A stretch of 64,000 nt of DNA from Voacanga thouarsii (GCA_026120185.1 JANUWF010001701.1:1488001-1552000), one strand, 5' to 3'; positions 33,311 through 44,682 are shown, counted from the stretch's first letter. Notes: generated by a model from the letters alone, not told the origin. Program-made: numbers and translations.

Positions 33311-34643
33311 TTCATGATTTTCTTTTAGTCCTTTTTCATTCATTTTATTTGCACTATTTTTCTTTTATTTTATTTTATTTTGCTTTTCTATTTCTAGTTT
33401 TATGTTTTATGTTTTTGTTTTTTTTTTTTTAGTTAGATACCCTTGTGACATCTCTAATGGCTACTCCTTGTGGTGGATTCACACATGTTGGGCCTAATAT
33501 GTAATGGAAGTATTTTTCTTCTCTTCATTCTTCCTCTTTATTTATTTTAGTCTTCTTAGCTTTACTTTCTTGTTGTATTTTTTGCATTTGAGGTCAATGT
33601 CCAGTTTAAGTGTGGGGGGAGAGTTTAGATATTAAAGATATTTTCCAAATCATTTTTGTGTGAATTTTTCTTTCTTTCTTTTTTTTTTTTTTTTTTTGTA
33701 GTTTTCATTGATTAGCAAGGATGTAATTCTTTTTCTTAAATGGATATGAATATGAAATTGGTTTATTGGATAGGATATTTTTCAACACTTGAGAATTTGG
33801 ATTAATCTTATTTATGCATTGGCATTTGAGTATTATTTGATTCATATAGTTTGAATATGGAGAATATGATAATTGTGGGGAAAGTTTATTGGCTAACTCT
33901 TATATTATGGATTTAAACTTTGCTTAGCTTTGAGTTGTGATAAGGAATGTGAGGAGATAAAAGATCTTTAAACGGAAGGAGTATGGAAAACTGTGGAAAA
34001 TTTGGGTGAGTTAAAAATTTGAGAAAAAAATGAGTTAATTGTTGTTTCTTCTTTGAAGATGAGAAAGTATTATTTTTGCTTGATTATGGGGGCCAAAATA
34101 GATAGTAAAGGGAAATCTACTTTCTTAAACATATTAATTCCTAAGAGAAAAAGAGAGCAAAAGATTGAAAAAATGATGAGTGATGACAAAAAGGGGGCCA
34201 ATGCGGTGTGTGAAGAGAAACCCGCGAAGTTAAGGCTATTACTTCCCTAAGTCATTGAAAATTTTATGAGAAAAAAGTTTTAAGTGTTTTCCTTACATCA
34301 TGGCTAGAGTTGTGCATTTTTTAGATTTATAATGCTAGAGTTGGTAGATAACCTAACTTATGTAATTCATGCTATCTAGTTCTTACTTGAAGAGTGAAAT
34401 AATTTTCTGAGACTAAGGTATAAACGTGATTAATTTGACTTCAAAAATTTTGTGATGTCTTATCAAATGCTTTAAAGTGCGAATTGTTTTCAAAGGGTTT
34501 GATGAATGGCAAGAGTTTAGCTAAAGTTTGAAGGGAAGTTATAATTCTTGCTATGTTTTAAAATTTGAGAAAGAATAAAGGCTTGTATTTTCTTGATGAT
34601 TTTCTTGACTTAAGTGTTTTTGCTTGAGGACAAGCAAAAGTTC
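33311..34643 (+). other. 3' non-coding region of element E
   Basis: It holds T-rich stretches, an internal PPT-like run AGTTTAAGTGTGGGGGGA near 33604-33621, a purine-rich part (33960-34210), and GAGGACAAGCAAAAG just before the terminal PPT. There is no recognisable protein; the short ORF at 34053-34250 lies in the purine-rich part and is not supported. Confidence 0.65.
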
Positions 34644-34657
34644 AAGTGTGGGGTATG
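34644..34657 (+). promoter_or_regulatory. Polypurine tract (element E)
   Basis: AAGTGTGGGGTATG immediately before the 3' LTR. Confidence 0.8.
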
Positions 34658-36006
34658 TGTAGGAGATAAAATTATCACTATTTTATTAGTTATTTGAGAT
34701 TAAATTGAGATACTTTTGACATAATAACTACGCATATTCCTTCCTATTTGATATTTTACTTGTAGAAAGTATTTTAGACAAATTTATGCAAATTTAAGTT
34801 GATTTCGAGTAAAAAGTGGACTAAATCTCAAATGCACCTGGCGCCAGGTCTACCAAAGACACTGGGTGCAAAGTCCACCAAAAGCACCAAGCACTAGGTC
34901 CACTTTGGCTGAACAGAGAAAACAAAGCAATTTCGGTGGAAAAACAAAACACGCCTAGCACCAGGTGGGTCGACTAGACTCGACGCTAGGTCCACTTTGG
35001 AGAGGTTAAAATCCTGTGCATGAATTTTGTAATTTTCCAAAGATTTTGGTATTTTCCAAATCCTACTTGGCCCAGACTTCTCAAGCAACAAAGTTGGCAT
35101 CAAAGAAGCCTATAAAACTAAGAGAAAAACAGAAGAAAAAAGTAGTGAGTCCAAGAGCAAAAATTCCAATCACTCAAAGAATGAGAGATTCACCATTCAA
35201 GGAGGGTTCTTCAAGAGTCTTCAAAGGAGAAGAAGGAGGCTTGTCTATTATTGCTTTCTTTTACCTTTCTTTTCTTGTTCTTAAACAATGATGTATTTAA
35301 TATTTTTATTGCAATTTGACACTCTTTTGTAACTCATGATTTTGTGTTAATTTAATTATTTGATCAATTTTCTATCATCCTTGGTATTTGATTACTTGTT
35401 ATCATTGATGTGGGGTCTTCTAATTTACTTGGAAATGATGTTAGAAGTTCATTGCATTGATTTTGTATTTGTTAAATCTTAATGGACTTGGGAAACGAAG
35501 TTAAGATTAAAGGACTAAAGTGATCAAAGATTAGTTGATTTTGCCTAGAGTAAAGAGTCATTAGCTAATTTCATGTTTATGAGGAATTGAGTTTAATGCA
35601 TTTTTTGGTTATGTTAGTTTGATTGTGAAATCTATTAATTTAATCAAAAGATAATGATTTCAAGGATTGGGAAAGAAGTGGAGTCTATATAGTAGTTTCC
35701 TGACTTGAGAAATGATTGAATGTTACTTTATATTCCTTCATGATGCTAAGATGATTAATTTGGATAATTACTAGATGATTCATTATATGTTTTCTAGGAT
35801 AGTTGTTTAAATTATATATTCCTACATCCTTGAGTTGTATATATTTCTTTATTTTTTTATATTTTATCACTTTATTTGGGTTGGTTAAACAATGAATGAA
35901 AAGTGGCTAGTGTGTACTTGTTCCTTTGAGGATCGATAGTAATAAATTCCGTATACTATGCTTACTATGAGTATACTTGCTCGTATGTGTATTTTGGAAT
36001 TAACAT
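34658..36006 (+). mobile_element. 3' LTR of element E, interrupted at its right end
   Basis: It starts TGTAGGAGATAAAAT (family start TGATAGGGG, mutated) and is related throughout to the D LTR. It contains a perfect palindrome ACCTGGCGCCAGGT at 34836-34849. It is cut at 36006 by element G, near the place where D has its terminal part, so only the last stretch is missing. Confidence 0.85.
35111..35118 (+). promoter_or_regulatory. LTR TATA box (element E)
   Basis: TATAAAAC in the context AAGCCTATAAAACTAAG. Confidence 0.6.
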
Positions 36007-37421
36007 TTGATAGGGCCTAAATTAGTCATATATTTCCTAGTTATTTGAGACCATTTTGTGATCATTTTGTATAATAACTGGTCATATTCCTTCATATTTG
36101 AGATTTTACCCTAGGAAAAGGTATTTTGTGCATTATTTCAGATTTTAGGGATGAAATAAAACAAAATCATCGCGGAACATAACAGAACCGATGCCAACTG
36201 CAATCTGGAAAAATTGGCGCGAAAATTAAGAAAAATCGATGAACGGGCGAAGAAGCAAAACACAACTGGTGCCGGCCCTAGGCAGGACAAGCAGCACTGG
36301 CTGTGCACTGGTATTGAGACGATACCTCGACTTTCATCTGCATTTTTGACAATTTTCAGAGTTTTAGTACTTTCCTACTTCTAGTAGGCCAGAAACCCTA
36401 AAGGGACGAATTTAGGCACTTGTAAAGCCTATAAATAGAGGAAAAACACAAGGTTAAACAATAAATTCATGGATCAAAACACAAATCACTCAAAATTAAG
36501 GATGAATTCATCAAGATCAAGGAGGATTATACAAGAGGATCTATGAAGGAGGAAGAATGAAACTTGTCTATGAGTGCTTTTTTTTTAACTTTGTTTTCTT
36601 CTCTTGAACAATGATGTATTAATTGTTTTATTATAATTTGACATTGTTTTCAGTATTTATGATTTTTAGAGTTACTTTGATCTTTTGATTAATTGATTAT
36701 TATTCTTGGTATTTAATTATTTATGCTGATTACAAGATTAATTTGTTGTTTCCGCTATTAACTTATTTCGAAAAAGGGTTGATGGTGGTCTCAATTCATT
36801 AATTTCATATTTATTGTCTCTTAACTTACTTGGAAAATGGGTTAATTGCTAAGAACTAGGTAATTAAAGGTTGATTGATGTCTGCCAGGATATGAATTCA
36901 TTGGTTAATTTCATGTTTTAAATTTTCCAGGATATGGAGATTTAATCAAGATTTGTGTTTAATGCATCTTTTGGGAGAATTAGTTGAGACAAGATATGTG
37001 ATGCAGATTTATCTAGAAGATAGTGATTTCATGGATTAAAAAAAAAAGTGAATCTATCTTAATCCTTCATGATGCTAAGAGAATGATTAGTTATGATAAT
37101 GATTGGGTACTTTAAGGTCATGTTTGTTAAAATAATAATTTGAGTTACATAATTCTCCATCCTTGACACGTATATATGCTTTTATTTTTTTTTATTTTTC
37201 TTTTTATTCTTTTTCACTTTATTAAGTTGGTTGAACAATGAAAGAAAAATGATTAAGGCATACTTGTTCCTTGAAGATCGACACTCATTTTAAACCCTAT
37301 GCTATGCATAGAATGATTACGCTTGCTCATATGTGTAATTTGTGGTTAACATTTTAATTTAAACTTGATTGGGAATGTGCTTATTTTGATATGATTTTTA
37401 TACCCAAATTCAAACATATCA
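36007..37421 (+). mobile_element. 5' LTR of element G
   Basis: 1415 bp from TGATAGGGCCTAAATTAGTC to CATATCA. It is related to but distinct from the A-E LTRs. Palindrome-like GGTGCCGGC motifs lie upstream of a TATA box. Confidence 0.92.
36430..36437 (+). promoter_or_regulatory. LTR TATA box (element G, 5' LTR)
   Basis: TATAAATA in the context AGCCTATAAATAGAGG, a canonical plant TATA box. The 3' LTR has the same at 43545-43552. Confidence 0.8.
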
Positions 37422-37427
37422 AGTTTT

Positions 37428-37445
37428 TGGCGCCGTTGTTGGAGA
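37428..37445 (+). promoter_or_regulatory. Primer-binding site, tRNA-Asp type (element G)
   Basis: TGGCGCCGTTGTTGGAGA lies 6 bp after the LTR end. It matches the Athila/Calypso PBS at 16 of 18 positions. Confidence 0.88.
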
Positions 37446-37787
37446 ACAATATCCTGAAAGCTTGGATTTTGTTGATTTAACTATGTAAAAATGTAAATGT
37501 GTAAATTTGTACAATTGTTCTTTTTATAAAAAGGTGCCATCTTTTGTATCTTGTGTATCTTTATAATATAATTTATTAACTTTAACTGATGTTTAACTAA
37601 CTGATTTGTTCTTTTAATTTTGTTTGAATTGTGAATTCCGTTATCTAACTTTCTTCTTATCTTTTCTAGGTGTTAGCCTTGGTACATGACCTGACAATCT
37701 GAAGGCGATATAGCAGATTTTGATCCTGAAATTGAAAGGACATTATCAAAAATCCACCAGACTATCAAAAGGAACTTACTCATAGTC

Positions 37788-39062
37788 ATGGACGGTGCTC
37801 AAAACAACAATGTGGAAAGAACAGGAGTGTCATGGATGACATTGTGAAACCTACAATCTCGGGCACGGGCTCAAGTATCACTAGACCTAGGGGGGATGCG
37901 AATAATTTTGAAATAAAGCCCAATATCATCCAGATGGTTCAAAATATGGTCCAATTTGATGGGCTACCTGAAGAAGATCCCAATGCCCACTTAGCTAGTT
38001 TCCTTGAAATTTATGATACATTTAAGATGAATAGAATTTCTGAAGATGCCATAAAGCTAAGACTTTTTTCTTTTTCTTTAAGAGATAGAGCCAAATCCTA
38101 ATTAAAGTCTTTACCCACGGGTTCCATCACCACTTAGAATGCCCTAGTTGAAAAATTCCTTGCCAAATATTTTCCTCTAGCTAGGACAGCTAAACTCATA
38201 AACGAAATTTTTGCCTTCCAATAATTAGATTCTAAACCTTTGTATGAAAGTTGGGAAAGGTTCAAGGAGATGCTGAGAAAGTGCCCACACCACATATTTG
38301 AGTTAGGAATGCAGATGCCCATCCTTCTGAATGGCCTTACGTTTGCAACACGGCAAATGGTGGACTCTTCTGCAGAGGATTCCATCAATCATAAGACCCC
38401 AGAATAGGTATTTGATCGCATTGAAAATTTGGCTTCTGATAACTATTCTTGGGGAAGTGTAAGGTCTAGAGCTCATGTGCAAGGAGTGCACAAAGTGGAT
38501 GCTTTTGGTAGCTTTGGAAGCTAAGGTGGAAGCTCTAACTCAAAAGATAGAACAAATGGTGATGCCTCAAGGCCAAGTGTTAAAAGTAAGTTGTGATTTC
38601 TGTGGAGAATGGCACCCAAATCATGAGTGCCAAAATATGGGTTCACTCCAAGAAACCACGGAACAAGCAGCCTTTACAGGTAATGGTCATCTAGGTAACA
38701 ATCCCTATAGCTTTACTTATAATCTTGGTTGGAGAAATCACCATAACTTCTCTTGGAGCAATGCAAACCAACTTAAGCAGGGTCCTTTCAACTTTAGGGG
38801 AAATAAAAGGAACCAACCTCCTTTAAACAACAATTCAGCACCTTCTAAGCCACCATTAGAGGATTTGATTGGCCAATTGGTAAGTAAAACGGAGACTAAG
38901 TTCCAAGGGGTTGATGCTACAACAAAGAACTTAGAGGCCTCCATGCGCAACTTAAAGAGCCAAATTGGCCAACTAGCTAAATTACTTGGTAATCGTCAAG
39001 CAGGGACATTACTAGAGAACACCATAGAAAATCCACGTGATCAAGGCCGTGGAGAACATTGA
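37788..39062 (+). pseudogene. Athila-like gag (element G), broken
   Basis: A Met at 37788 opens a frame that is lost after about 19 codons. The gag core continues from 37832: FEIKPNIIQMVQNMVQFDGL, LASFLEIYDTFKMNRI and LRLFSFSLRDRAKS. Stops then occur at 38099, 38134 and 38221 and near 38406. The last frame (38475-39062) has the Cys/His motif CDFCGEWHPNHEC, YNLGWRNHHNFSW, and a C-terminal helix SQIGQLAKLLGNRQAGTL. Gag would form the particle and package RNA. The frame closes where pol would normally follow, with no pol downstream. Confidence 0.88.
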
Positions 39063-40172
39063 AGTCTTTCTTGCTTTCAGTTTTTGTGATTTGGAACAAT
39101 TTTTTATTTTCTTTGTTTTGTTTCATTTTTATTTATTTCTTCATGAATTAATTGCATTATCCATCACTGTTGTGTGTTCATTATTTTGAGTTCATTTTTC
39201 ACAAAAAAAAAAAAAAAAATCATGGAGCCCGGACAGACCAGAACCGGTGCCGGCTCTTGTCGCGGGAAGCACTTAAAATAGGCCAATTTGACCATTTTTT
39301 CTTTCAAACTCTCCAACTCCCTCGCAAATTCTCTCTAACCCGCTCCAGCTCCACATCCTACACCTTTCAAGATTTGATTTTTCACATCCCAAACACTTCT
39401 AGAGTATCAATCTATCATTCTTTTATTGATCATACGGATCAAAATCTTCTAAATCTTCTGTTTTTTACAAAAACCTAATCTTCAATCTGCTTTCAAAGAG
39501 CTTTGATTTCTAAAAAAAATGATGCATCTTTTGTTTGTCCATGCATAGGAAAACATAAAGGTATGATTTTTCTTAAATTTCCACGATTAAAATTTGAAGG
39601 TAAATTTTTCTAATTTTAGGTATATTTTTGGCCGAAATTTGGGATATTTAATGGTCTCTTACATTGTAAATTAATTTGTGAGCTTCATGACATTGGATAT
39701 ATTATGAGTTGATGATTCTTAAGAACTTTATTCATTCACATGATCATTAGGGAGTTTGTATATTCAGTTAAGGGTATGATTGGTTATTATGATGATTGAA
39801 GTAACTAGTTGCATATTGGCCTTAAATTGTCTTACACTTGATCACTATAATGCCATGATGATTCCATAATTCACATGATCATGTTATGAGCATCTAGATA
39901 CATTGGGTTTATTAAGCACATTTACACTTTCTAGTGAGATATTATGCTTCTTCTTGCAGGTTGTGTGAAAATTGTGGTGGATTGATTTGAGGAGGTTGAA
40001 CTGGTTATTGTGTTGGTATACTTTAAGGAGTTTGGGAATTGTGGTGTGAGCTGGTTGAGAGTTGAGTGTGGTGTTGTGCATTGTGTTTGAAAAATGGGAG
40101 ATTATAGTCTTCTGAAATCTTTGAGCTGCCCAGTCCTTATACTCCTATCTTCACTACTATCTCATTGCTAAT
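39063..40172 (+). other. Spacer between gag and second ORF (element G)
   Basis: Non-coding. It holds an A-run of 17 (about 39203-39219), then CCAGAACCGGTGCCGGCTC (about 39238-39256), which resembles the palindromes of G's own U3. A candidate intron follows (AAAG/GTATG at 39561 to TTCTTGCAG ending 39959) in the leader of the second ORF. Confidence 0.5.
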
Positions 40173-41366
40173 ATGTCTGGAGCACAAGGCCAATCATCCA
40201 AAAGGGCTAGAGCTTCTTCTTCCTCAACCCCTTCATCTATAGACCCCTTGTTCCTTAAGCCAGCAGATTTCATTGATCCATCCTGTGAGAAGTGGTATAA
40301 TAGGAGGACTTTAAATAAGATTATTGTGGAGTGTACCTTTGTACCTATCCTAGACCGTGCCCTTAAATTAGGAATGATGTTTATGAGGCTAGGGTGGGGA
40401 CCTATAGTACAGCTTAAGGGGGATTATTGTCCAGTGCTCATAAAAGAATATTATGCCAACATGGTGGCAAAGGACAATAACCGTCTTCCACATATTGAGA
40501 CACGAGTGAAAGGAACCCCTATTATCATCACACGAAACCATTTAGCTACTCTTCTCCATGTGTATGATGATGACTCTTGGCTAGGGATAGATACAAATCA
40601 TCAAAAGATTCTTTTTTACCCTAATTGGGATGTCAGTGGAACTAGAGCTACTCTAGAGTTGCGCAAGAGAAATGCTTTCCAAGCCAACAGCTTCTATTCT
40701 AACAATGTTCTTGATGCCAACTTTCGGGCTCTAGTATACATGTTTGCTTTTAATGTTATACCCCAAGCTAGTGGATTCAATGAGACACACACTGTTGATA
40801 TATACATCTTACATAGGTTAATAACCACTCAGCCTATCCCCCTTGCCCCATTGATCATACAATCCATTAGGGATGTGGTTCATCATCACCTCTCAACTAA
40901 AGCCTTTGTTTTCCTCCCGTAATCATGAAAATTCTGAGAGATTTTGTATTATTACTGAGGGAGAACTGATTAAGACTACCACTAAGCATGACCTGGTCAT
41001 CGAGCAAACTTTGATGAGCTGTGGGTATAAAAATAGTCAAGAGATGAAAAATGGGTAACTCCTTATGAGGTACAGTATCCCGGCCAAGTTCAGCTACCAC
41101 CTGTGGAGGATGAGCACCCATCACCACCATCGCGAGCATGAGCTAGTAGTTCACAGCCCCAACCAAGGACTGACTTTGAGACCGTAGTGATGGGACAGTT
41201 AGCTCAGCAAACAGAGATGTTACTACACATGCAAGACACCATTGATGATATTGCCAGGAGGCAGACTATTCAGGAGCAGCAATGGGCTCAGTGGATGCAG
41301 CGTTTTCAGGGACCACATGGAGGGGATGGCACTTTCGCACATCATGATGATGATGGGGAGGATTAA
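40173..41366 (+). pseudogene. Second ORF of element G, putative plant transposon protein type
   Basis: The first 249 codons are open: a Ser-rich, basic N-terminus (SSKRARASSSS), then LGMMFMRLGWGPIVQLKG and VLIKEYYANMV, the signature of the putative plant transposon protein domain seen in ORFs of Athila-like and SIRE-like elements. An IPQASGFNETHTVDIYIL segment follows. A frameshift near 40910 leads into SRNHENSERFCIITEGEL. A second shift near 41045 leads into WVTPYEVQYPGQVQLPPVED, a stop near 41140, then a coiled-coil-like, Gln-rich tail (MLLHMQDTIDDIARRQ, QQWAQWMQRFQ) and an acidic end (DDDGED) closing at 41366. The function is unknown. Confidence 0.75.
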
Positions 41367-43085
41367 GATGATTGTTCTAAACTCGTTCTTACTTGTCACT
41401 CTCTTTTTTTCCTTTATATTTTCATAACTTTTCTAGTTATTTCTTGTACTTTTCTTTTTTGTACTATTTTTTGTACTTTTTATTTAATTTTCTTTTCTAG
41501 TTTTTATACTTTGGTGTGTTTCTTTTGTGTATTCTTCTTTTTAGGTACTTCGACAATGCTCCTTTCTGCTGGAATTTGACTTGTTTGTAGAAGAATGTAC
41601 AATGAATGGAAGTATTTTCCTCCTTCTCTTTTCCCCTTTACTTTTGGTCCCGTGGCAATATTTCCTTACTCTATTTGTTTGGCCATTGAGGACACTGTCC
41701 AGTTTAAGTGTAGGGGAGTGGTTAGATTGGGAATTCTTCTATACTTCATCCTTCTTGAAATCCTTTTGAGCAAATTTTTCAAAGCTTTTCAGATTTTTTT
41801 AGAGCTTTCAAACTGTATTTTTATTGCATGTTTTTGTGCTAGATCATAGAGCATATGGTCTATATCATTTGTGGTTGATGCATGATTGTTTGCATGCACT
41901 TGGACTAAGTAGTTCTTAACCAAATGCTTTACATTGTTCATAAACCTATTTTTCTGCTAAAAATTCATTAAGTATTCTAGAACTTATTTGAATACCTCTC
42001 AATGCGAAATAAGAAAGATATTTATGATTTAACTTAGGGATGACGGTAATAGGCCTTCTTTGGATAGTTTGAGCTTTTCAAGCCTACCTATTTTATATTA
42101 TCCCTAATGCCTATTTTGAGCCTAAATTGTCCATTACTTCTTTCTGAGAGTTTGATTTACCTTCCAAATCTTTGATTGTTCTTGATAGATAAAAGTAAAA
42201 GTAGAAGAATTGTGAAGGAAATGCTTGTGTAAATGTCATAACTTGTTACTTTTAGTTATGCGTCATGTGTTGAGTTAGAGTTGTGAAAGGAGAAAAGAAA
42301 AAGAAAAAGAAAGATTGAGTAAAAACAAAAAGCTGCTAGAAAATGTTGAAAGAGAAAAATCGAGAAGCAAACAAAAGCAGCATTTGAAAAGAAAAAGAAA
42401 AAGAGAAGAAAAGCTGAAAGAAAAAGAAAAGAAGAGTAAAAGAAGAATGTTGGTTGAGCTGGAATAAGAATTGCTCTCATTGCTGAAATTTTGATAATCT
42501 TGTGTAATATGATTGAGGAATTGAGATTTATTGATGAAAAGAATGCAAGATTTGCTTAGACTGTGCTATGATTGCTATATAAGGTTATGCGTTTTTTATT
42601 GGTTTTGTGATAGGAGAGCAAGAGAAGTATGGAATCTATTGATACATTTTGTTTATCCTTTTTTTGTAAACTCTCATCCTCTTTGATATTTGATTTTCCT
42701 ATATCCTTCGTTTGACAGCTACATTACAAACCCTTTAACCTTACATTACAAGCTTAAAAATCCTACTTGACCTAAGTAAAATCATGATATGTCTCGGATT
42801 AGTGGAGAGAGTGTATGAAAAGTAAGCTTATGGAATGCATATTTTTGTTGAATTAAATTATTTTCAATGGTTTGAGAATGATGTTAAGTGTTGGGATGGT
42901 TCTACTAGTCATTCTTCACCTACACAAGTCTTGCATTTGTTACGAAAGATATAGTAGCATATGTTTTGTTATCTTGAATAAAGAAAGCATTGGAAATATT
43001 ATTTTAAAATTGATTGAGTGATTTTGTGAAAACTTGTGTTTTTCAACTTGTCTTTGAGACTTTACTTGAGGATAAGCAAAGAGCT
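41367..43085 (+). other. 3' non-coding region of element G
   Basis: It has T-rich stretches, an internal PPT-like run AGTTTAAGTGTAGGGGAG near 41701-41718 after GAGGACACTGTCC, a purine-rich tract (42290-42450), then AT-rich DNA. No supported coding frame. Confidence 0.6.
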
Positions 43086-43100
43086 AAGTGTGGGAGAATG
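43086..43100 (+). promoter_or_regulatory. Polypurine tract (element G)
   Basis: AAGTGTGGGAGAATG directly before the 3' LTR start TGATAAGGTC. Confidence 0.8.
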
Positions 43101-44114
43101 TGATAAGGTCTAAATTAGTCATATATTTCCTAGTTATTTAAGACCATTTTGTGATACATTTTGTACAATAATTAGTCATATTCTTTCATATTTGATATTT
43201 TATCCTTGGAAACGTATTTTATACATTATTTCAGATTTTATGGGTAAAATAAGACAAAATCGTTGCGGAACAGAACAGAACCGGCGCCGGTTAGGAGCCG
43301 AGGTGGCACCGGCTGCAGTCTGGAAGAATTGGCACGAAAATCAAGAAAAATCAACAAAGGGACGAAGAAGCGGAACACAACTAGCGCCAGCCCTAGGCAG
43401 GACAAGCGGCACCGGCTGTGCACTGGTACTGAGGCGGTGCTTCGATTTTTGTGCGCGTTTTTGGCAATTTTCAAAGTTTTAGTACTTTCCTATTTCTAGT
43501 TGGCCAAAAACCCTAGATGGACGAATTTAGGCACCTCTAAAGCCTATAAATAGAGAAAAAAACACAAGGTTAAACAATGAATTAGCATATCAAAATACAA
43601 ATCACTTAAAATTAAGGAGGAATTCATCAAGATCAAGGAGGATTGTATAAGAAGGTCTACGAAGGAGAAAGAAGGAGGCTTGTCTATGAGTGCTTTTTTT
43701 TAACTTTGTTTTCATTTCTTGAACAATGATGTATTAATTGTTTTATTGTAATTTGACATTGTTTTCGGTATGTATGATTTTTAGAGTTATTTTGATCTTT
43801 TGATTAATTGATTATTATTCTTGGTATTTAATTATTTATACTGATTACGAGATTAATTTGTTATTTCTGCAATTAACTTGCTTGAAAAAGGGGTTGATGG
43901 TGGTCTCAATTCATTAATTTCATATTTGTTATCTCTTAACTTGCTTGAAAAAGGGGGTTAATTGCTAAGAATTGGGTAATTGAAGGTTAATTGATGTTTA
44001 CCAAGATATGGATTCATTGGTTAATTTCATGTTTTAAATTTGCCAAGATATGGAGATTTAATCAAGGATTGTGTTTTATGCATCTTTTGGGTGAATTAGT
44101 TGAGACAGGATATA
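43101..44114 (+). mobile_element. 3' LTR of element G, truncated
   Basis: It matches the 5' LTR from its first base (TGATAAGGTCTAAATTAGTC) through the TATA box and beyond, to about 44098-44114 (corresponding to about 36985-37000). It then switches to chromovirus LTR sequence. About 400 bp of the LTR end and the right target duplication are missing. It contains a perfect palindrome AACCGGCGCCGGTT at 43279-43292. Confidence 0.88.
43545..43552 (+). promoter_or_regulatory. LTR TATA box (element G, 3' LTR)
   Basis: TATAAATA in AGCCTATAAATAGAG. Confidence 0.75.
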
Positions 44115-44660
44115 TCAATCAGGTTTTATGCAGGAGCTTACCTGAGTCTTGCTCACAACAAAAGGTCTCCAACAGCTTACCTAACCCCGCATGGGCAAAT
44201 ACAAACCACAATCAAACTCAAGCCAAAATCCACCTTCTCAATTTAAAACAACTCAGCTTACTACTACCATGATCCTAGTGTTCCAAGCTCTAAGGCCAAA
44301 CAATAAATAAATAGGTTTATAAGCTAAGCCTAATTTGATATTTAAAACAATTAACGTTTTGGGAAATACATACTAATAAGTTGAAGGTTTAAATCTTGCT
44401 AAGAAAGATTTAGAATTTATTTGATGAAGAGTCCTAGGTGGTATTAGATAAAATAATGATTTATTAATAATTTAGTTGTTAGAAAATAATTGATAGCTAA
44501 AATTAGTCGAAAATAAATTTAATGAGTCTTGCTTGAACAATAATAAAAAAATTCCTATTGGGTTTTGATTAAAAGATAATAATTAAATTTTTAGTAATAA
44601 ATATTTTACTAATTATAACTATTTCCATAGAAGTCTTTAATTGATTTCATTATTTTAAAT

Positions 44661-44682
44661 AATATATATATATATATATATT
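44661..44682. repeat. (TA)n microsatellite
   Basis: Within the H 3' LTR, at the position homologous to the TA tract at 50286 and the TG tract at 12854. Confidence 0.9.

Larger units (their letters stand above)
20572..36006 (+). mobile_element. Element E: Athila-like retrotransposon, oldest layer
   Basis: Its plus-strand interior runs from the pro-RT linker (20572) through RT, RNase H and integrase, interrupted by copia element F (21410-31271, duplication CCACT). A 3' non-coding region, PPT and 3' LTR follow from 34658. The LTR is interrupted at 36006/36007 by element G. Many stops throughout fit its position as host of D, F and G. Confidence 0.85.
36007..44114 (+). mobile_element. Element G: pol-less Athila-like retrotransposon with gag and extra ORF
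   Basis: A 5' LTR (36007-37421), a PBS, gag (37788-39062), a spacer, a second ORF of putative plant transposon protein type, 3' non-coding DNA, a PPT and a 3' LTR from 43101 that is cut at about 44114. No protease, RT, RNase H or integrase sequence lies between gag and the 3' LTR, so it is non-autonomous. It begins inside the LTR of element E; the predicted left target duplication is AACAT. Confidence 0.88.

Noticed and set aside
42256..42480. Phe/Leu-rich minus-strand ORF that looks like membrane segments
   Set aside because: It is antisense to the purine-rich tract of element G; apparent hydrophobicity comes from TTC/CTT/TTT codons.
43192..43499. Overlapping ORFs of 78-96 codons on both strands in the G 3' LTR
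   Set aside because: They arise from the locally GC-richer palindrome region of U3; the homologous 5' LTR segment (36100-36400) does not keep the frames.
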